Shown here piece after piece: positions 22,349-34,849 of a DNA stretch of 64,000 bases. The notes beneath the pieces are model-generated. The model was given only the letters and a program-made list of their open reading frames with translations. It ran no database searches and had not been told where the DNA came from. The DNA lies in contig NW_023601212.1 of assembly GCF_014898055.3 (NCBI RefSeq), positions 56,346,329-56,410,328 on the forward strand, given 5' to 3'. This DNA is from Talpa occidentalis (lineage: Eukaryota > Chordata > Mammalia > Eulipotyphla > Talpidae). The position numbers were made by a program, and so were the translations under genes. Each line of letters opens with the position of its first letter. The first letter of the stretch is position 1.

Positions 22349-23510
22349 AAAAATAGGTCACAGAGCTAAATTTAACAGTGAAAACTAGAGAAGCATAGAA
22401 CATCATTTTGTGGTTGAGTTAAAGAAAGGGATTTTAGATATATCAAAAAATAAGATTAAAAATTGACAGAGTGGATTTCAGCAAAAATTTCTGCACCTTA
22501 AAAGACATAATTAAGAAATAAAAAGACAAGCTATAGACTAGAGAAAAAATCTTAAAATCATGTTTCTTTATAAAGATTTTGTATTCTAAATATGTTTACA
22601 TATCTACTGATATAGAGATCAAATATATCTACATGAAACAGACCTGCAGATTGAATGTAGCAAAATATATAAATCAATAAACAACTCAATAAAACAAATG
22701 ACCCAGTTTTAAAATGGTCTCACAGACATTTCACTGAAACAGATAAAGGAAAAGCACACTGAATTGTTCTCAACATCACTGGTAATCAGGAAAATGAAAA
22801 TTAAAACCACAATGAGTTTATCACTTTCCACCCAGTAGGAGGGCTATATAAAAACATACAGAAAACAAATGGTAGAAAGAATATGGAGAAACTGGAAGCT
22901 TCATATATTGCTACTGGGAATGCAAAATGATGCCTCTGTTCAAAAGGAGTTCAGCATTTCCTCAAAAGGTAAAACAGAGTTATCATATGATCCATCACTT
23001 CTACTCCTAGGTATATACCCAAGAGAAATGAAAACATATTAACACAAAACTTGTGCATGAATGGTCATAGCAGTATTATTCATAATAGCCAAAAAGTGGA
23101 AACAACCCTAATGTCCATCAATGAATGAATGTATAAACTAAGTGTGATATGTCTGTATAATGTAATATTATTCAACCATAAAAAGAAATAAGGAACTGAT
23201 TAATGCCACAACATGACTGAACCCTGAAATCATTATGGTGAGTGAAAAAATAGAACCACGTGTTATATATTCCACTTACATGAAATGTGCAGAAAAGGCA
23301 CGTTCAGAGAATTAGGAAGGTTATCTAGGGCTACAAGTGGAAATTAACTACAAAAAGAACAAACAGATATAAGGAAACTTTGGGGGGGTGATAGAAATGT
23401 CCTAAAATCGGGCTGATGTGATAGCTGCACAAGTCTATAAATTTACCAAAAATCTGTGAGTTGTACAATTAGAGTAAATGTTATGGTAAGTAAATTATAT
23501 CTCAACACAG
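22349..23510 (+). repeat. L1M LINE, ORF2 C-terminal part and 3' UTR
   Basis: Continuation of 21690-21754. Clear order: 'cttaaaagacataattaag', 'caaatgacccagttttaaaatgg', 'tctcaacatcactggtaatcagg', 'gaatatggagaaactggaagc', 'ctcctaggtatatacccaagagaaatgaaaac', 'gaaacaaccctaatgtccatcaatg', then 3' UTR to 'ttatatctcaacacag'. ORF2 has many stops. Confidence 0.85.
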
Positions 23511-24267
23511 CTCCTTACCTATAACAGGTACTAAAAACAAAAAGAAAATATGTTAAAAGTATTGTTTCAAGTACATAAAACAATTCTCTTCTTTCTGTAA
23601 TAATGAGATACTGACTAGTTGGAAAAAGGACAGAGAGTGCGTACGAAGCATTGAAAACATTGAATCCTCACAAACTAACAGGTAGAAATCTGTTATCTCT
23701 GTATCATATGCTTGGGTACTGAAACACAGTGAGATTGAGTAACCTGTTATGCAGTTGATAAATTGCAAAACCAAGATTGGAACTCTAGTTTATCTGACTT
23801 CAAATAACAAAAGTTAAAGGGCACTTTATTTGTTTATGAAATGGAATAAGCATTTTCTATCTGAATTGATTTTTTGAATTCTAAGGTTTTCAAACAGAAA
23901 GAAATTACTTAGATCACCAAAGAGATCATCACTATCTAGCAGGTGTTACAGAAAGAACACTTCATCAAGCTTAGGGTCAAAAGACCTGAGTTGATAAACC
24001 TAATGCAAAATGAGGAAACTGATCAGACTAAAGTCCCTTCAATTTAGTTCCACAAAACGCAATGTCATTTTTTTAAAAAGGGCAATATTTTTACCACTGG
24101 TTTTCTATAGCTTTAGTCACATACATAACCATTATCAAAATCATTTGTTCCCTCCTAATGTTTTCAATGTTTCGTACACACTCTGTCCTTTTTCCAACTA
24201 GTCTTTCATCGAAAACTTCTATCCCTTGTAAATGAAGTAACAATGACAGAACTCAATTGAAGTTATA
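23511..24267. other. Intronic sequence with a likely MIR (minus) at 23640-23805
   Basis: 'gaaacacagtgagattgagtaacctg' and 'aaaccaagattggaactctagtttatctgacttc' fit the reversed MIR 3'-to-5' order ('aactgaggcacagagaggttaagtaac' ... 'gccaggattcgaacccaggc'). The remainder is unassigned. Confidence 0.5.
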
Positions 24268-24279
24268 TACAATTATCTT

Positions 24280-24544
24280 TTTTTTTATAAAGATTTATGT
24301 ATTTATTTATACAAGCACTGGATACAGTCAGAAGCGCGGGAGAGTGAGAGAATTCACCAGAGCCAGAGCGGGGAGCAGAACAGGCAGACTGACAAAGTAC
24401 ATTGCTGAGGGGAACAGCGGGCTGCAGGAGAGGTCTGTGCGCCATGTGGGCCCCTCCCCGGTGGCCAGGGATCGAACCAGCGCTGCAGAGGCTGCGGGAA
24501 GCTTCGCAACCCAGCACTCAATCGCTGCGCCACTGGGGAGGCCC
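24280..24544 (-). mobile_element. tRNA-derived T+ SINE, type A, minus
   Basis: Runs from 'tttttttataaagattta' to 'gcgccactggggaggccc' and contains 'agcactggatacagtcagaagcgcggg' (reverse of the type-A tail). Perfect 12-base duplication TACAATTATCTT at 24268-24279 and 24545-24556. Confidence 0.95.
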
Positions 24545-24556
24545 TACAATTATCTT

Positions 24557-26069
24557 AATCAAGATTGAAGGGTAAATGTGTCTATGGACTGGGGACATAT
24601 ATATGAAAAAGTCTAGCTACTAGAATAAGTATTGAGAAAAGAAAAATACACAAAGATTACCACTATAGAAATATATATCTCTAGCCTAAAAGTAAAAAAG
24701 TTACAAAATCTAATGTTCATTCCATTTTCTCTGTGTTACATTTCATTTGTATCATGTATGTCTATCAAATGAAGGACCAAAAAGATATGCTCTTCCCAAA
24801 TAATCCATCCTTAAAATTTTAAAAATCAGAAAAAGAAATGCTGCTTCATGCTTACTTACTATTTGGAGATACAAAGAGTTAATGTTGTTTTTGTCAAATA
24901 ATAAAACCTTTTGTTTTCTTGTAAACAAGAAAATAGGGACTCTCATTTCTTTAAGCCTTTAAATGCTACCATTTCAGAACAGAGGGTGTTTTCCATGTGT
25001 TGCCTACTTTTTAAGAGGCTGTACATCTTATTAAAGCTCAGAAATAATTCAGTCAAAAAAAAAAAAACCCTGAATTTAAACATACTTAAGTACATTATCA
25101 TTAAATATTGGAAGTGAATTTAAAAAGGAAAGTTATTTAAAACATGAATAAAAACAGAAGAGACTAACTGGTTGGAAGGATGTTGTAATTTCCAACCAGT
25201 TAGTCTCTTCTATCTGTGACATACTCTGGAAATGACAAAAGTAATCAAAGAAGAGTAAACTCAATCTCTAATTTGTGGGTCATAATATAATTGAGGGCAA
25301 AAGAGGCTATAAATTGAAGGACCAAAAGAGTGAGACTATCTCAAGAAAACAGACTTCATCTTCTAATGCTCTATAAGGAATGTGGCTTCCATTGCACAGA
25401 AAGGCAGGCCTCACTCAAGCTACTGAGTCAGTTCCACTCAGAGGGTCATGAGGGGGTGAGGGCACATGACAGCATGCTGTGTAATGCATGACACACCCTG
25501 CTTCAGAGCACAGACCTGAGGCATTAAAACAAAGTCAATAAAAGTCATTTATGAGGACTGAATGAATGTAACTGTTCCCTTCTTCTCTTCCCTCTCCCAT
25601 CATCTCCCAGGAATTATAAAGAAGAATACCTTTCAAAGGGTAATGCAAGTAAAAATCCCTTTAAAAGGAAAGTTGGTTGTAAAATATAACTTACAATTGA
25701 AGCTTTCTCATGTTTTCATTGAAACAGACTTCGAAAACAAGTGAGAAAATTGTAATAAGCATATCTAGATGTAATGGCTAATTTTTTTAAATGAACAAAC
25801 AAAAAAAAAGTACTGACTAAAATAATTTTTTTTCAGTCTTACATAGAATGTAAATACACAAGGAACAGCCATCCCAGTACTGAGTACAATGTTATTTGCA
25901 GAGTCTAGAATCCTGATTCTGCCTTGCTGGCAATCTTTCAACTCACTGGATCCATCTTTCTACTACTTACAGAATATATTCACAGTCTACAACCATTAAA
26001 AATACACATTACAGACTTGCCACCTCTACTACACGAGAGGCTGAGGCCAGAAAACCATCTCTTATACTT
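24557..26069. other. Intronic sequence containing a perfect hairpin
   Basis: No gene or repeat family recognised. It holds the inverted repeat listed at 25156-25211 and A-runs near 25056-25066 and 25800-25810. Confidence 0.45.
25156..25211. repeat. Perfect 22-bp inverted repeat (hairpin), 12-nt loop
   Basis: The left arm, 25156-25177, begins AGAAGAGACTAACTGG. The right arm, 25190-25211, ends CCAGTTAGTCTCTTCT. They are exact reverse complements over 22 bases with a 12-base spacer, GGATGTTGTAAT. Pairing stops abruptly on both outer sides. No transposon terminal sequence or target duplication is apparent. Confidence 0.95.
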
Positions 26070-26300
26070 CCTAGTATAGAGCACAGGCTCTATGGTCATA
26101 CCACCTGGGTTCAGATCCAAGGTACATAAAAGCTTTGTAACCTTGACCAAGATAATTACTTTCCCTACACCTCAGTTTTCCCATATGCAAAATGAGGATA
26201 ACAGCATATGATTGCTACAAAAATTGTCAGCCATAAATTCTGACTGCCAACAAAGTGTCTGCAATAGAGGAAGCACTATAAAATGTTGGTTAGTATACTT
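26070..26300 (+). repeat. MIR-type SINE, plus
   Basis: 'tagtatagagcacaggctctatggtcataccacctgggttcagatcc' matches the MIR head; 'ctttgtaaccttgaccaagataattactttccctacacctcagttttcccatatgcaaaatgaggataac' matches its core. Among the clearest MIRs in the window. Confidence 0.85.
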
Positions 26301-27094
26301 ATCTGTATCCCCTACAATACCTAGCATTAAATCTTGCTCCTTTAGTAGATGTCCAAGTATCTGCCAATTAGATAAAAAGTATACAAATACATCAGCAACA
26401 GTTTCTCTCATCACCACCATACAGCTCATGAACACTCAAGTCTCCACTATTCAAGAATACCTTCTCTAGTTCTTCAAGCTGTTTACCTTAACTAGTTTAT
26501 AATGTAGCATCACATACACTTACTTTTCAATCTAGTACTAGAGTACTTATCATACATAATTTTTAACAATAAACTACTGTGTTAAAAATTTCTAAATCTG
26601 TTGTTAAATACTTTGCTGTAGCAGGGAAACTATACCTAACCCAGTCCAACATCTTTTGGTTCTAACTCACAAGGCAATAGTCACTAAGATCTTAGACTCA
26701 AGCAATGTTTGCCTTAAGTGACTAGTAATAGCAAAACTTTGCACTCGGGGTGGGAAAGATGTGAGAAAAGTCATGTTTGGTTTAGTAACAGAACTAGGAT
26801 GACAGCTTTTGAAAACCAGTGAGTAAGATGATACAGATGCAGATGTGTATGCTCGGAGAGTTTGAGGAGGAGGAATTGGAAAATAACTACTGAAGTACAG
26901 AACAAATTCTTCCATCATTTGTTCTGCATCTGTCCAATAGTCCTAGCTATTGAGAGAACAGGGGCAATCCTAAGCTGGTGTTAGAATATCATATATATTA
27001 ACAGAACAAAGGAAAGTTTACTGTTATTATTTGAAAAATTAAGTTCTGAATTTCAAAATGAAGCATTAGAAACAGTTTTTGTAACATTAATATA
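26301..27094. other. Intronic sequence, nothing recognised
   Basis: No gene or repeat assigned. The short minus-strand frame at 26667-26918 has no recognisable features. Confidence 0.45.
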
Positions 27095-27790
27095 GCCTTG
27101 TATCAAAACCACAATGAGATGCTACTTAACAACCATTACATGGCTATTAGTAAAGAAAAACAGAAATATCAAATGTTAGCAAGGATATAGAGAAATTGGA
27201 ACTGTGTGCATTGCTGGTGAGAATGTAAAACGGTAGTTACCTTGGAAACAGTATAGCAGTTCCTCAAAAAATTAAACATAGAATTAATAAATGATCCAGC
27301 AATTTCACTTCACCCAAATAAACTGAAGTAGGGACTCAGATATTTGTACATAAATGTTCATAGCAACATTATTTACAATAGCCAAAAGGTGGGACAACCA
27401 AGAATCCATTAATAGATGAATGATAAAACAAAATGTGGTATACACATACACAGTTTTTAAAAGGAAGGATATTTTGACAAATGCAGACACATTCTGACAT
27501 ATCAATGAACCTTGAAGACATTATGCTAAGAGGACAAATATTGTATAAACTTGAAATAGTCAAATTCATAAGACAGAAAACAGAATGGTAGTAGCCAAGG
27601 TTGGGGGAAAGGAGAATAGGGAATAACTATTTAATGGACATGGGATTTCAGCTTGAGAAGATGAAAAAATCTGAAGATGAATGATGGCAAAGATTATGCA
27701 ATAATGTGAATATAGTGAATGCAAGTGAAGTGCACTTTTAAAATGGTTAAAATGGTCGATTTTATTTATATATATTTTACCATGATATGT
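27095..27790 (+). repeat. L1M LINE, ORF2 end and 3' UTR
   Basis: 'caaaaccacaatgagatgctac', 'ggatatagagaaattggaac', 'cattgctggtgagaatgtaaaacgg', 'cagttcctcaaaaaattaaacatag', 'gttcatagcaacattatttacaatagcc', then 3' UTR to 'ttattttaccatgat'-like text. Frameshifted. Confidence 0.85.
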
Positions 27791-27826
27791 GTATGTATGT
27801 ATATATGTATGTATGTATATACACTG
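27786..27826. repeat. (GTAT)n / (ATGT)n microsatellite
   Basis: TATGT repeats with ATAT interruptions directly after the L1M 3' end. Confidence 0.8.
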
Positions 27827-27869
27827 TGTGGGGAGGAATAAGAGAACAGGGGACAGTAATAAGGAGGGA

Positions 27870-28465
27870 GAGAAGGGCTGTCACTTAGAAAATATTTTGG
27901 CAGTTTCTTATAAAGTTAAACACACTCTTAGCACATGACCCTGTATCCAGTACTCCTAGATATTTACCCAAGAAAAATATAAACATATGCCCACACAAAA
28001 ATCTATACATGAACAAATATAGCTGGTTTATTTATTATTTGTAAATGCCAAAACCTGAAAACAAATATCCATCAACTTGTAAATGAAAAAATAACCTATG
28101 GTACATTCATATAATAGAATATTATTCAGTAACAAAAAGAAGTGAAATGCAGACATTAAAAACCTTTTAAATGAAAATGGGGGAATCTTAAAAGTACCAT
28201 GCTAAGTTTGGAAAAAAAAAAAAGCTTATACTCTACCACTCCACTTACATGACATTCTGGAACAGGCAAAGTGTTGAGACAGAGATCAGATCAGATCAGT
28301 GGTTGCCAAGGGCTGGAAGTAGGAAAGGGGAACTGACTATAAATGAGCATAAGATGTCCTGTTAGGGTGATGGAAATACTCTCTCTCTAGATTATGGAGA
28401 ATTTACATAATTGCATACATAAAATGATAAATTTTACTACATGTAAATTATAACTCAATAAGCAA
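27870..28465 (+). repeat. Second L1M LINE 3' fragment in tandem
   Basis: Same region of L1 as the preceding copy: 'ggcagtttcttataaagttaaacac', 'ctcctagatatttacccaagaa', 'gaatattattcagtaac', 'cagatcagatcagtggttgccaagggctgg', 'aattataactcaataagc'. Because it repeats the same segment it is an independent insertion. Confidence 0.82.
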
Positions 28466-30054
28466 CAAAAACCTGGAATACTATGATCAACTTAAACATT
28501 TAACATGAAACATTTCTGCTTCCAGAGAAGCATTCTTAAGCATTCACTATGTAAGATATACTGAATACTAGACCATCTAATTTTGTACTACTTTGCTCAA
28601 ACAGAACAGAGGTAAAAATCATGTTTGTCCTCCAAACGTGTATGTTATTTCTAAATATAAGAGGCTGAGTCCCAAGTGGCAACACAGAAGAAATAACCAA
28701 AGAGTGAGCAATAAATCCAAAAATGGATTTTCATAAGATATATATTTCTTGAGGAATTTACCTTACATATCATAGCAACCATTCACAAGTGGCAGTTTGC
28801 ACCGTGTGAACTAAGTATGCGCTCTTCTACACACTGAACTAGCAAACAACACATAGAACAGGACAATAATGCATTCCATTGGGTATAAATTATTGTTTTC
28901 TGCTTGTTTAGCAAATTCATTTCCCACCACTTGAAATAAAACCATTAGGTAAAATCTGTGTTAATCATTGTGATTGACCATAAAACTAGATGAAAACTAT
29001 TAAAACCTTGTCATTGTTTTTGACAACCATAGAAAGCATTAAGGTGGTAAATTTTCTACCAGATTTGTAAAAACTTCCATGACGTTTACTTGCTGCCTAA
29101 TTGAAACCAAATTAGTAAGTATATATTCTATGTTGCATGGAAAAAGACACCATCCCAATGCCTTATGAGAAGAAAAAAAAATTCTTGGGGAAGAAATTAT
29201 AGAAAAAATATTAAGAATTTATTTCCAACAATCCCCACCAATCAGATGTTTCAATTTCCCTTGGAATATAAATTTTCCCTTGAAATGCAAAGCAACAATC
29301 TGAAATTTGAAAATATATATTAAATACATAATGGCACAGTAATTGGCTAATGCCATATGTCCATTGAAGAGGAAATAAGGTTGAAGGAAGAAGCAGAACT
29401 TATATAACATATTTTTTTTTCCTAATTTATATTTGGGTATCAATCCTTACCAGGATATTTCTATATCTGGCTGTTAAGAAGGTCCTAAGGAGGAGAAAAG
29501 ATAATTTTTCAAAGACTGGACATTAACATTCTAAACTCAAGTTGTTTATCTCTCTGTAGCACCTACTTAATACTTAAATGAATTTAAATGCTACTGAATT
29601 AGTAGAACTTAAGTTTATGAGGAAAAAAAGATTCTCTATTTAGAAATATTTCCACTTCTAAAAAGTAAACCTACTTCAATAAAGGTGATTAAAATTTTCT
29701 TTTAAAAAAGTCAAGTCAGCTGATAAAAGCTGGTCATAAAATAAAAGAACTACACTCATGGAAGGAAGAGGGGGACACAATTCTAAAAGAGAGGCTATTG
29801 TCATCTCATACTATGACATCTAAGACATATCATACATAAAAAACAAGTATGGCTCTTATTAAAAATCTTGCTAAAATTACTGAAAGAATCAAAATATCTG
29901 CAAAATAAGCACCCAGCAAGAAAGTAATCTAACAATAACATCACATCAATTTATCCAGCTACTCATTTACAAAAAAAATTGCCTGGTGTCCACTGAGTTA
30001 CAGAGAATATGGTCTGTAAACCTAGTAACATTTTAGAGAACTCGTTTCCTTAAT
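28466..30054. other. Intronic sequence, nothing recognised
   Basis: About 1.6 kb with no gene or repeat family I can name. The minus-strand 74-residue frame at 29219-29443 has no features. Confidence 0.45.
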
Positions 30055-30285
30055 TAAGGCACTGTTTCTTAATCTAGGCACTCTTGACATTTGAGACAGG
30101 ATAATTCTCTCTTGTAGAGACTGTCCTATATACTGTAGAATATTTAGCAGTAGTCTGATCACTACCCAGGAGGTACCAGAGGCTCCCTACTCTTCACCTC
30201 AAAAATGTCTCCAGATACTGTGAAATAAGCTCAAGGAGGTTAAAAAGTTCCCCAGGTAAGAACCATTGCGCTACAGTTTTGACTG
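30055..30285 (+). mobile_element. MER20-like hAT-Charlie non-autonomous transposon
   Basis: Block order matches MER20: 'ctgtttcttaatctaggcactcttgacatttgagacaggataattctctc', 'gactgtcctatatactgtagaatatttagcag', 'cctcaaaaatgtctccagatact', 'ccccaggtaagaaccattg'. It is old, non-coding and shared among placental mammals. MER20 copies have been reported as enhancers in other settings; nothing here shows that. Confidence 0.82.
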
Positions 30286-30989
30286 AACAGTTTTGACATT
30301 TTAAAGTCTCTCTTTTATCTCTACTCATAATTTAGTAAGTAGTAACTACCTCTCCTTCCAGTGGTTTTCAAGTTTTATACCCAAGGCCCAAGAGTGCCCA
30401 GGAAATGCTGTAGGAGCACACAGGAGATGTAATAATAGCAGATTCCCTTTCATTTTCTGGGGTTATGGATATTTCCTTTGGGAGTGGGGGGAAGTTTCTA
30501 TATCCTAATATAGAGAGACATATCATAATTCCAAATTTCATACTGCACTGAAAAAGAAATCTCAAATTTTTCCTTCTTTCGCTATCTTTTAAATCAAAGC
30601 CAGTATTTAAAAAACTGGTATCTGGAAGAATAGTAGGAGTGAAGTGGGTAGCAGAAAGCAAGTTAAATGAGTAACTTATCCATACTTCTTCAACCTAATA
30701 GGAACAGAAATATAGTTTTAGAATCATTGCAGTACTTTCTACAAGCTTAAACAAAAATTAGATGTTCAAAGGCCTGAATTATAAAATTCAAGTCCAAACT
30801 CTATTCTAAGGAGACACTAAAAAATGAAATTAACATTCTAATTATATGTTAGCATTGTTTTAAACCTCTAAAATTCTATTTGATTCTTAAATTGAAAATA
30901 GATATCCTTGTTCTTTCTTGCCTTCAAAGATCTACTACTTTAACCATCTTAAACAGTAGACAAATATGTGTAACATGTTGAATCCTCTG
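30286..30989. other. Intronic sequence, nothing recognised
   Basis: No feature assigned. The minus-strand 97-residue frame (30368-30661) shows no family features. Confidence 0.45.
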
Positions 30990-31205
30990 TGAAAGGACAT
31001 CTCAAATTTTAATGTACATATAATTTTAGGTGCTTATTAGAATTTCAAGGTGCTTGTTAAAATGTAAGTCCTAGACACAGTTCCCAGAGATTTTGATTGG
31101 TGGGAAATGGGAGTAGGAGGGCCCAGAAATCTGCATTTTCAGTAAGCATCCTAGTGATTCTTATGTGGATGCTCTGAAGGACTCGTTTTTAGTAACAGTG
31201 ACTGA
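30990..31205 (+). mobile_element. MER5A-like hAT-Charlie non-autonomous transposon
   Basis: 'gtgcttgttaaaatgtaagtcctagacacagttcccagagattttgatt' and 'ggcccagaaatctgcattttcagtaagcatcctagtgattcttatgtggatg' correspond to the MER5A body. Old and non-coding. Confidence 0.75.
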
Positions 31206-32313
31206 CTTATCAAATTGGGCAATAATGTTATTTGTCACCACAAAATTCTAGCATTCTCTTATCACAGACTATACATACTTGGTACTTACCCTCTGGCCAA
31301 CCCAACTAAGTCCTAAAAATAAAGATAAAATTTAAATACTACACAATTAAAATGGTCCAAAGTAGTTTGTCAGCAAAGAAATGGAAAATAAATATTACAG
31401 ATTCATTTTATGATGAATGGCTAGACTATAAAATCTAACCAATCTGTATTGCTAACTCTTCCCTTGTGTAAAAACTATACTTATCCCAGCTATAATTTTA
31501 TATCAGCTATACAATAAATGAATAAATCTCTATTGGTTTTATTATAACTCTATTATAAAAGCCCTAACTCTCTGATAAAGTTCCTCATGCACCGCAAGCA
31601 TACTTGCCTCTAACAAACAGCACACTTCTAAGTCAGTCATTTGGATTAATTTTCTTCCTGGATACACATTAAAATGACATGCTAGAATGCAAAAACAGAC
31701 AAATGACTTCTTATGTCATTTTTGACATCCAATCATTATTTCTGTACTCCTACCACACTCTTCATTCTTGAAGAGCTGAAAATATTATTTAAGCAAATGG
31801 TCATGTCAATTTTATTTTCTCCATTTCTGACTTTAGCATAAAAGACAGCATCATTTTCTTTTTGACTTAATGTACCTACCAAAATATTCATTATTTTCAA
31901 CTCTGATGGTGGTTCTATAGAACAGATGAACAACCCCATCCTTGTCTATTTTTTTTTCTGATAGCAGATAAAAATAGGTTTGCTGATAAAGCACACTAAT
32001 GTTCTCACACATCACCTAACATTCCAAACCCATTCAGCTGAACATTTCATGAGTCTCAAGGTGATAGTACATTCAGTCATTGATTTTTTTCAGCAGTAAC
32101 AGCAGGGGTCACCCCTATGGGCTCCATGCTCTTCTGAGAAGACTCAGGGTGGCCTTTGTGTTCAGGGTACAGAATATCATAAATAAAAACAAGGGAGTCT
32201 GAGAGTTAGGTTGGCTTAGCTTTTAAAGAATATCTATGTCCAAAAGCTTCCAAAGAAGCCCAGAAATAAAACAAACAGTACCTGGAAGACTAAAATAAAA
32301 AATGAAATGAGTT
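31206..32313. other. Intronic sequence, nothing recognised
   Basis: No gene or repeat assigned. Confidence 0.45.
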
Positions 32314-32589
32314 AGGCCTCCCTGGTGGTGCAAGGGGTTAAGCACCGCACTATGAAGCAATCCCCAGCCTCTGCAGCAGGAGTTCGAGCCCCAGCCGGCC
32401 ACAGAGAAACCCACATGAGCAGCAGTCCTCTCCTGTCTCACCCACTACTCCCCTCGGCAGTGTGTTTCAGTCGGTCTGCCTGTTCTGTTCCCCACTCTGT
32501 CTCTGGTGAATCCTATCACCCCTGCATCTCTGGCATATACCCCAGCTCTTGTATGCATAAATAAATCAATCTTAAAAAAAAAAAAAAAG
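32314..32589 (+). mobile_element. tRNA-derived T+ SINE, type B, plus
   Basis: Starts AGGCCTCCCTGGTGGTGCAA and ends with the 'catctctggcatataccccagctc' tail, 'aaataaatcaatctt' and an A-run. The B box is 'GAGTTCGAGCCCC'. I could not find a convincing target duplication. Confidence 0.9.
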
Positions 32590-33285
32590 AAATTCTGAAC
32601 AAAATCATTCATTCATATCTAACTGAAGTCATTCTTTTTAAAAAATAGGTAATGTCCAATAATGGTTAGTGATTTAAATAATGAAATCATGAAAGACCTT
32701 TCTACCATTATATCACCCTAGTGAATTCTTCTTGTATGTTGATACCTCAATGTACATAAGAGTTCTAATTTACTGAACAAAAGTTCTAATTTACTGAAAC
32801 AGTAAACTCCCCATGGAAGCACACCTTCATAAGGTCATAATAGTGTATTCATAAAAGAAACAGTTCCTCCTAATTGTAAAACTCTCAAAACGAATAAAAC
32901 TCCTTTCAATAAGCAGTTTTCAATATAGTAAGGGAAATAAAACATACACCAAATTAGTAAAATACAACAAATTAGATGATGAAAAGTTGCATAACAGAAA
33001 TATAAACAAAATTTAATAGATAAGTAAGAGATTATTTCTAGCTATGGGGGAAAGTAGGCAAAGACATGTCAAGAAAGACTTCAGAAAACAAATCATATTT
33101 GTGCTGGATTCTGAAGAAGAGTAAGATTTTGAAACATCACTAAACAAAATGCACATTTCACTGGGAGAAAAAAACAACTGTATCTCAGTAAATACTATCA
33201 ACACCCTCACCATTGAGCATCACCGTCACCATTAAGCTAGAAGTTGCCCTTGAAACATCTCATCTCTCCCCATACCTCACCGCCC
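32590..33285. other. Intronic sequence, mostly unassigned
   Basis: The octamer-plus 'agttctaatttactgaa' occurs twice in succession (about 32761 and 32782). Around 33010-33130 the text ('gcaaagacatgtcaagaaagacttcag...gtgctggattctgaag') resembles an old repeat I cannot name. Confidence 0.4.
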
Positions 33286-33289
33286 CTTA

Positions 33290-33925
33290 TCTAATCATTC
33301 TTCACCACATTTTATCCCTCTTAACCTTCTAAATGTCTCTCCCATTCTCTCATCTTCACCACCATTTCCCTACCCCAAATAGCCATCATCTCTTGCCCAA
33401 ACTACAACAATTTTCTAATTTAGTCTGCCTGCTGCATTCTTACCTATTAATATTTTCTACTGCAGCCAGTGTCTTTTCTAAAGCAAAGACATCAGGCATC
33501 ACCTTCCAGTCCCAAATCCTTGGTCCAAAGCTACTGCCCTCACTTCCTCTTCTATCATGTGCCTAGCTCACTATCTGTTCTCCAGCCACTGGGGTCTTTA
33601 CTCAGAAATCCTTAAGCTTGCCAAGTTCACCAGCACCAGGACCCTTACATGCTATTCCCATCATCTAGAACACCCACCCCACTCTTCACCTCCTTCACCT
33701 ACTAACTTCTATTCATACTTTAAAGCTTAGTTACTTGCTAAAGAAAGTCTTCCATATGGTCCCCAATGATAGTAAGACAATTCATTTAGTTATACATTCT
33801 TAAGATACCATGTATATTCTCAGAGTATTTGTTAGAATTGTAATTTTGCATTTACTTTATGTTTGTTTGATTAATAATTACCTCCCTGCCTAAACTGTAC
33901 GTGCCACTAGGACAGGGCCCATAAC
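33290..33925 (+). repeat. L2-type LINE 3' end, plus
   Basis: Long C/T-rich L2-like text: 'ccattctctcatcttcacc', 'tccagccactggggtctttac', 'gctattcccatcatctagaacaccc', 'aaagtcttccatatggtccccaat', and the end 'taaactgtacgtgccactaggacagggccc' (compare 'agactgtaagctccttgagggcaggg'). Confidence 0.75.
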
Positions 33926-33949
33926 TAATTTAGCCTTTGGTTAGACTTG

Positions 33950-34002
33950 CTTGTGTGTGTGTGTGTATATGCATATAGGCAAATATATATATATATATAT
34001 AT
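33950..34002. repeat. (GT)n / (TA)n microsatellite
   Basis: GT repeats at about 33952-33967 followed by a TA tract at about 33985-34002, directly after the L2 end. Confidence 0.85.
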
Positions 34003-34849
34003 TTACTCCTTTTCAGTGACCTCAGTGTTTTCTTTCAGTCAAAATATCTATGGTGAAAGAACAAGTACAGACATCATTACTCTGCCTACAACCAAATGCA
34101 GCCCCAACTAGCTCCCCTTACCTTCATAGCCCATTGTCTATATAGCAAAAATTACTTTTTTAACCTGATAATTAGCATAATTCAGTAGCTTAATTACCTG
34201 CTAATAGGAAATTGGGAAAGTTTGATCTAAACCTAGAAAAACTGACTTTGCTTGCCAAAAATCACCTTCAAAAAAAGAGAAGAAAGTATTTCAGTGAATT
34301 ATTCATATCAAACAAACATTCCCTACTTCCATTCCACCATTTGCAGGAAGGATGTGCTATGAAATTTGTTAGGGTTTATACCATATATGTGGAGGAACTT
34401 AAAGGAACATGTGAAGAGTTATTTTTATTGGAGTGAGTCAGATGACTATATGGGTAACACTAAGGAGTTGTAGTCACCTCCTTGCAGCACTGATTTTAAA
34501 TAAGTAAAAGGCACTAAAGATAAAGAAACCCAATTTACCAGAACTCTAATAGCTTAAGATCATACTTCCCTGATGATGTGAAAACTCCAGATTTGAAACT
34601 GCAGAAAGAAGAACACTGATATGATTCAGGATGTGTCATCACACAGATCCAAATAAGATATGGGGAAATTACTGCTATCAGGCAAGATGGAGAAACAAGG
34701 GTCCCGATTTACCCTTCTATGTGAACAACCAAAAAAATAACCTTTTTTCTTGTGTTATTTAAATCTCCTTGAAAGGTAGCTGACTATCTGGATCAAAACC
34801 ACTATTTTATCATGGTGTTTACAAGTAGAAGTAAAATATATGACAATAT
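34003..34849. other. Intronic sequence, nothing recognised
   Basis: No gene or repeat assigned. Confidence 0.45.
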
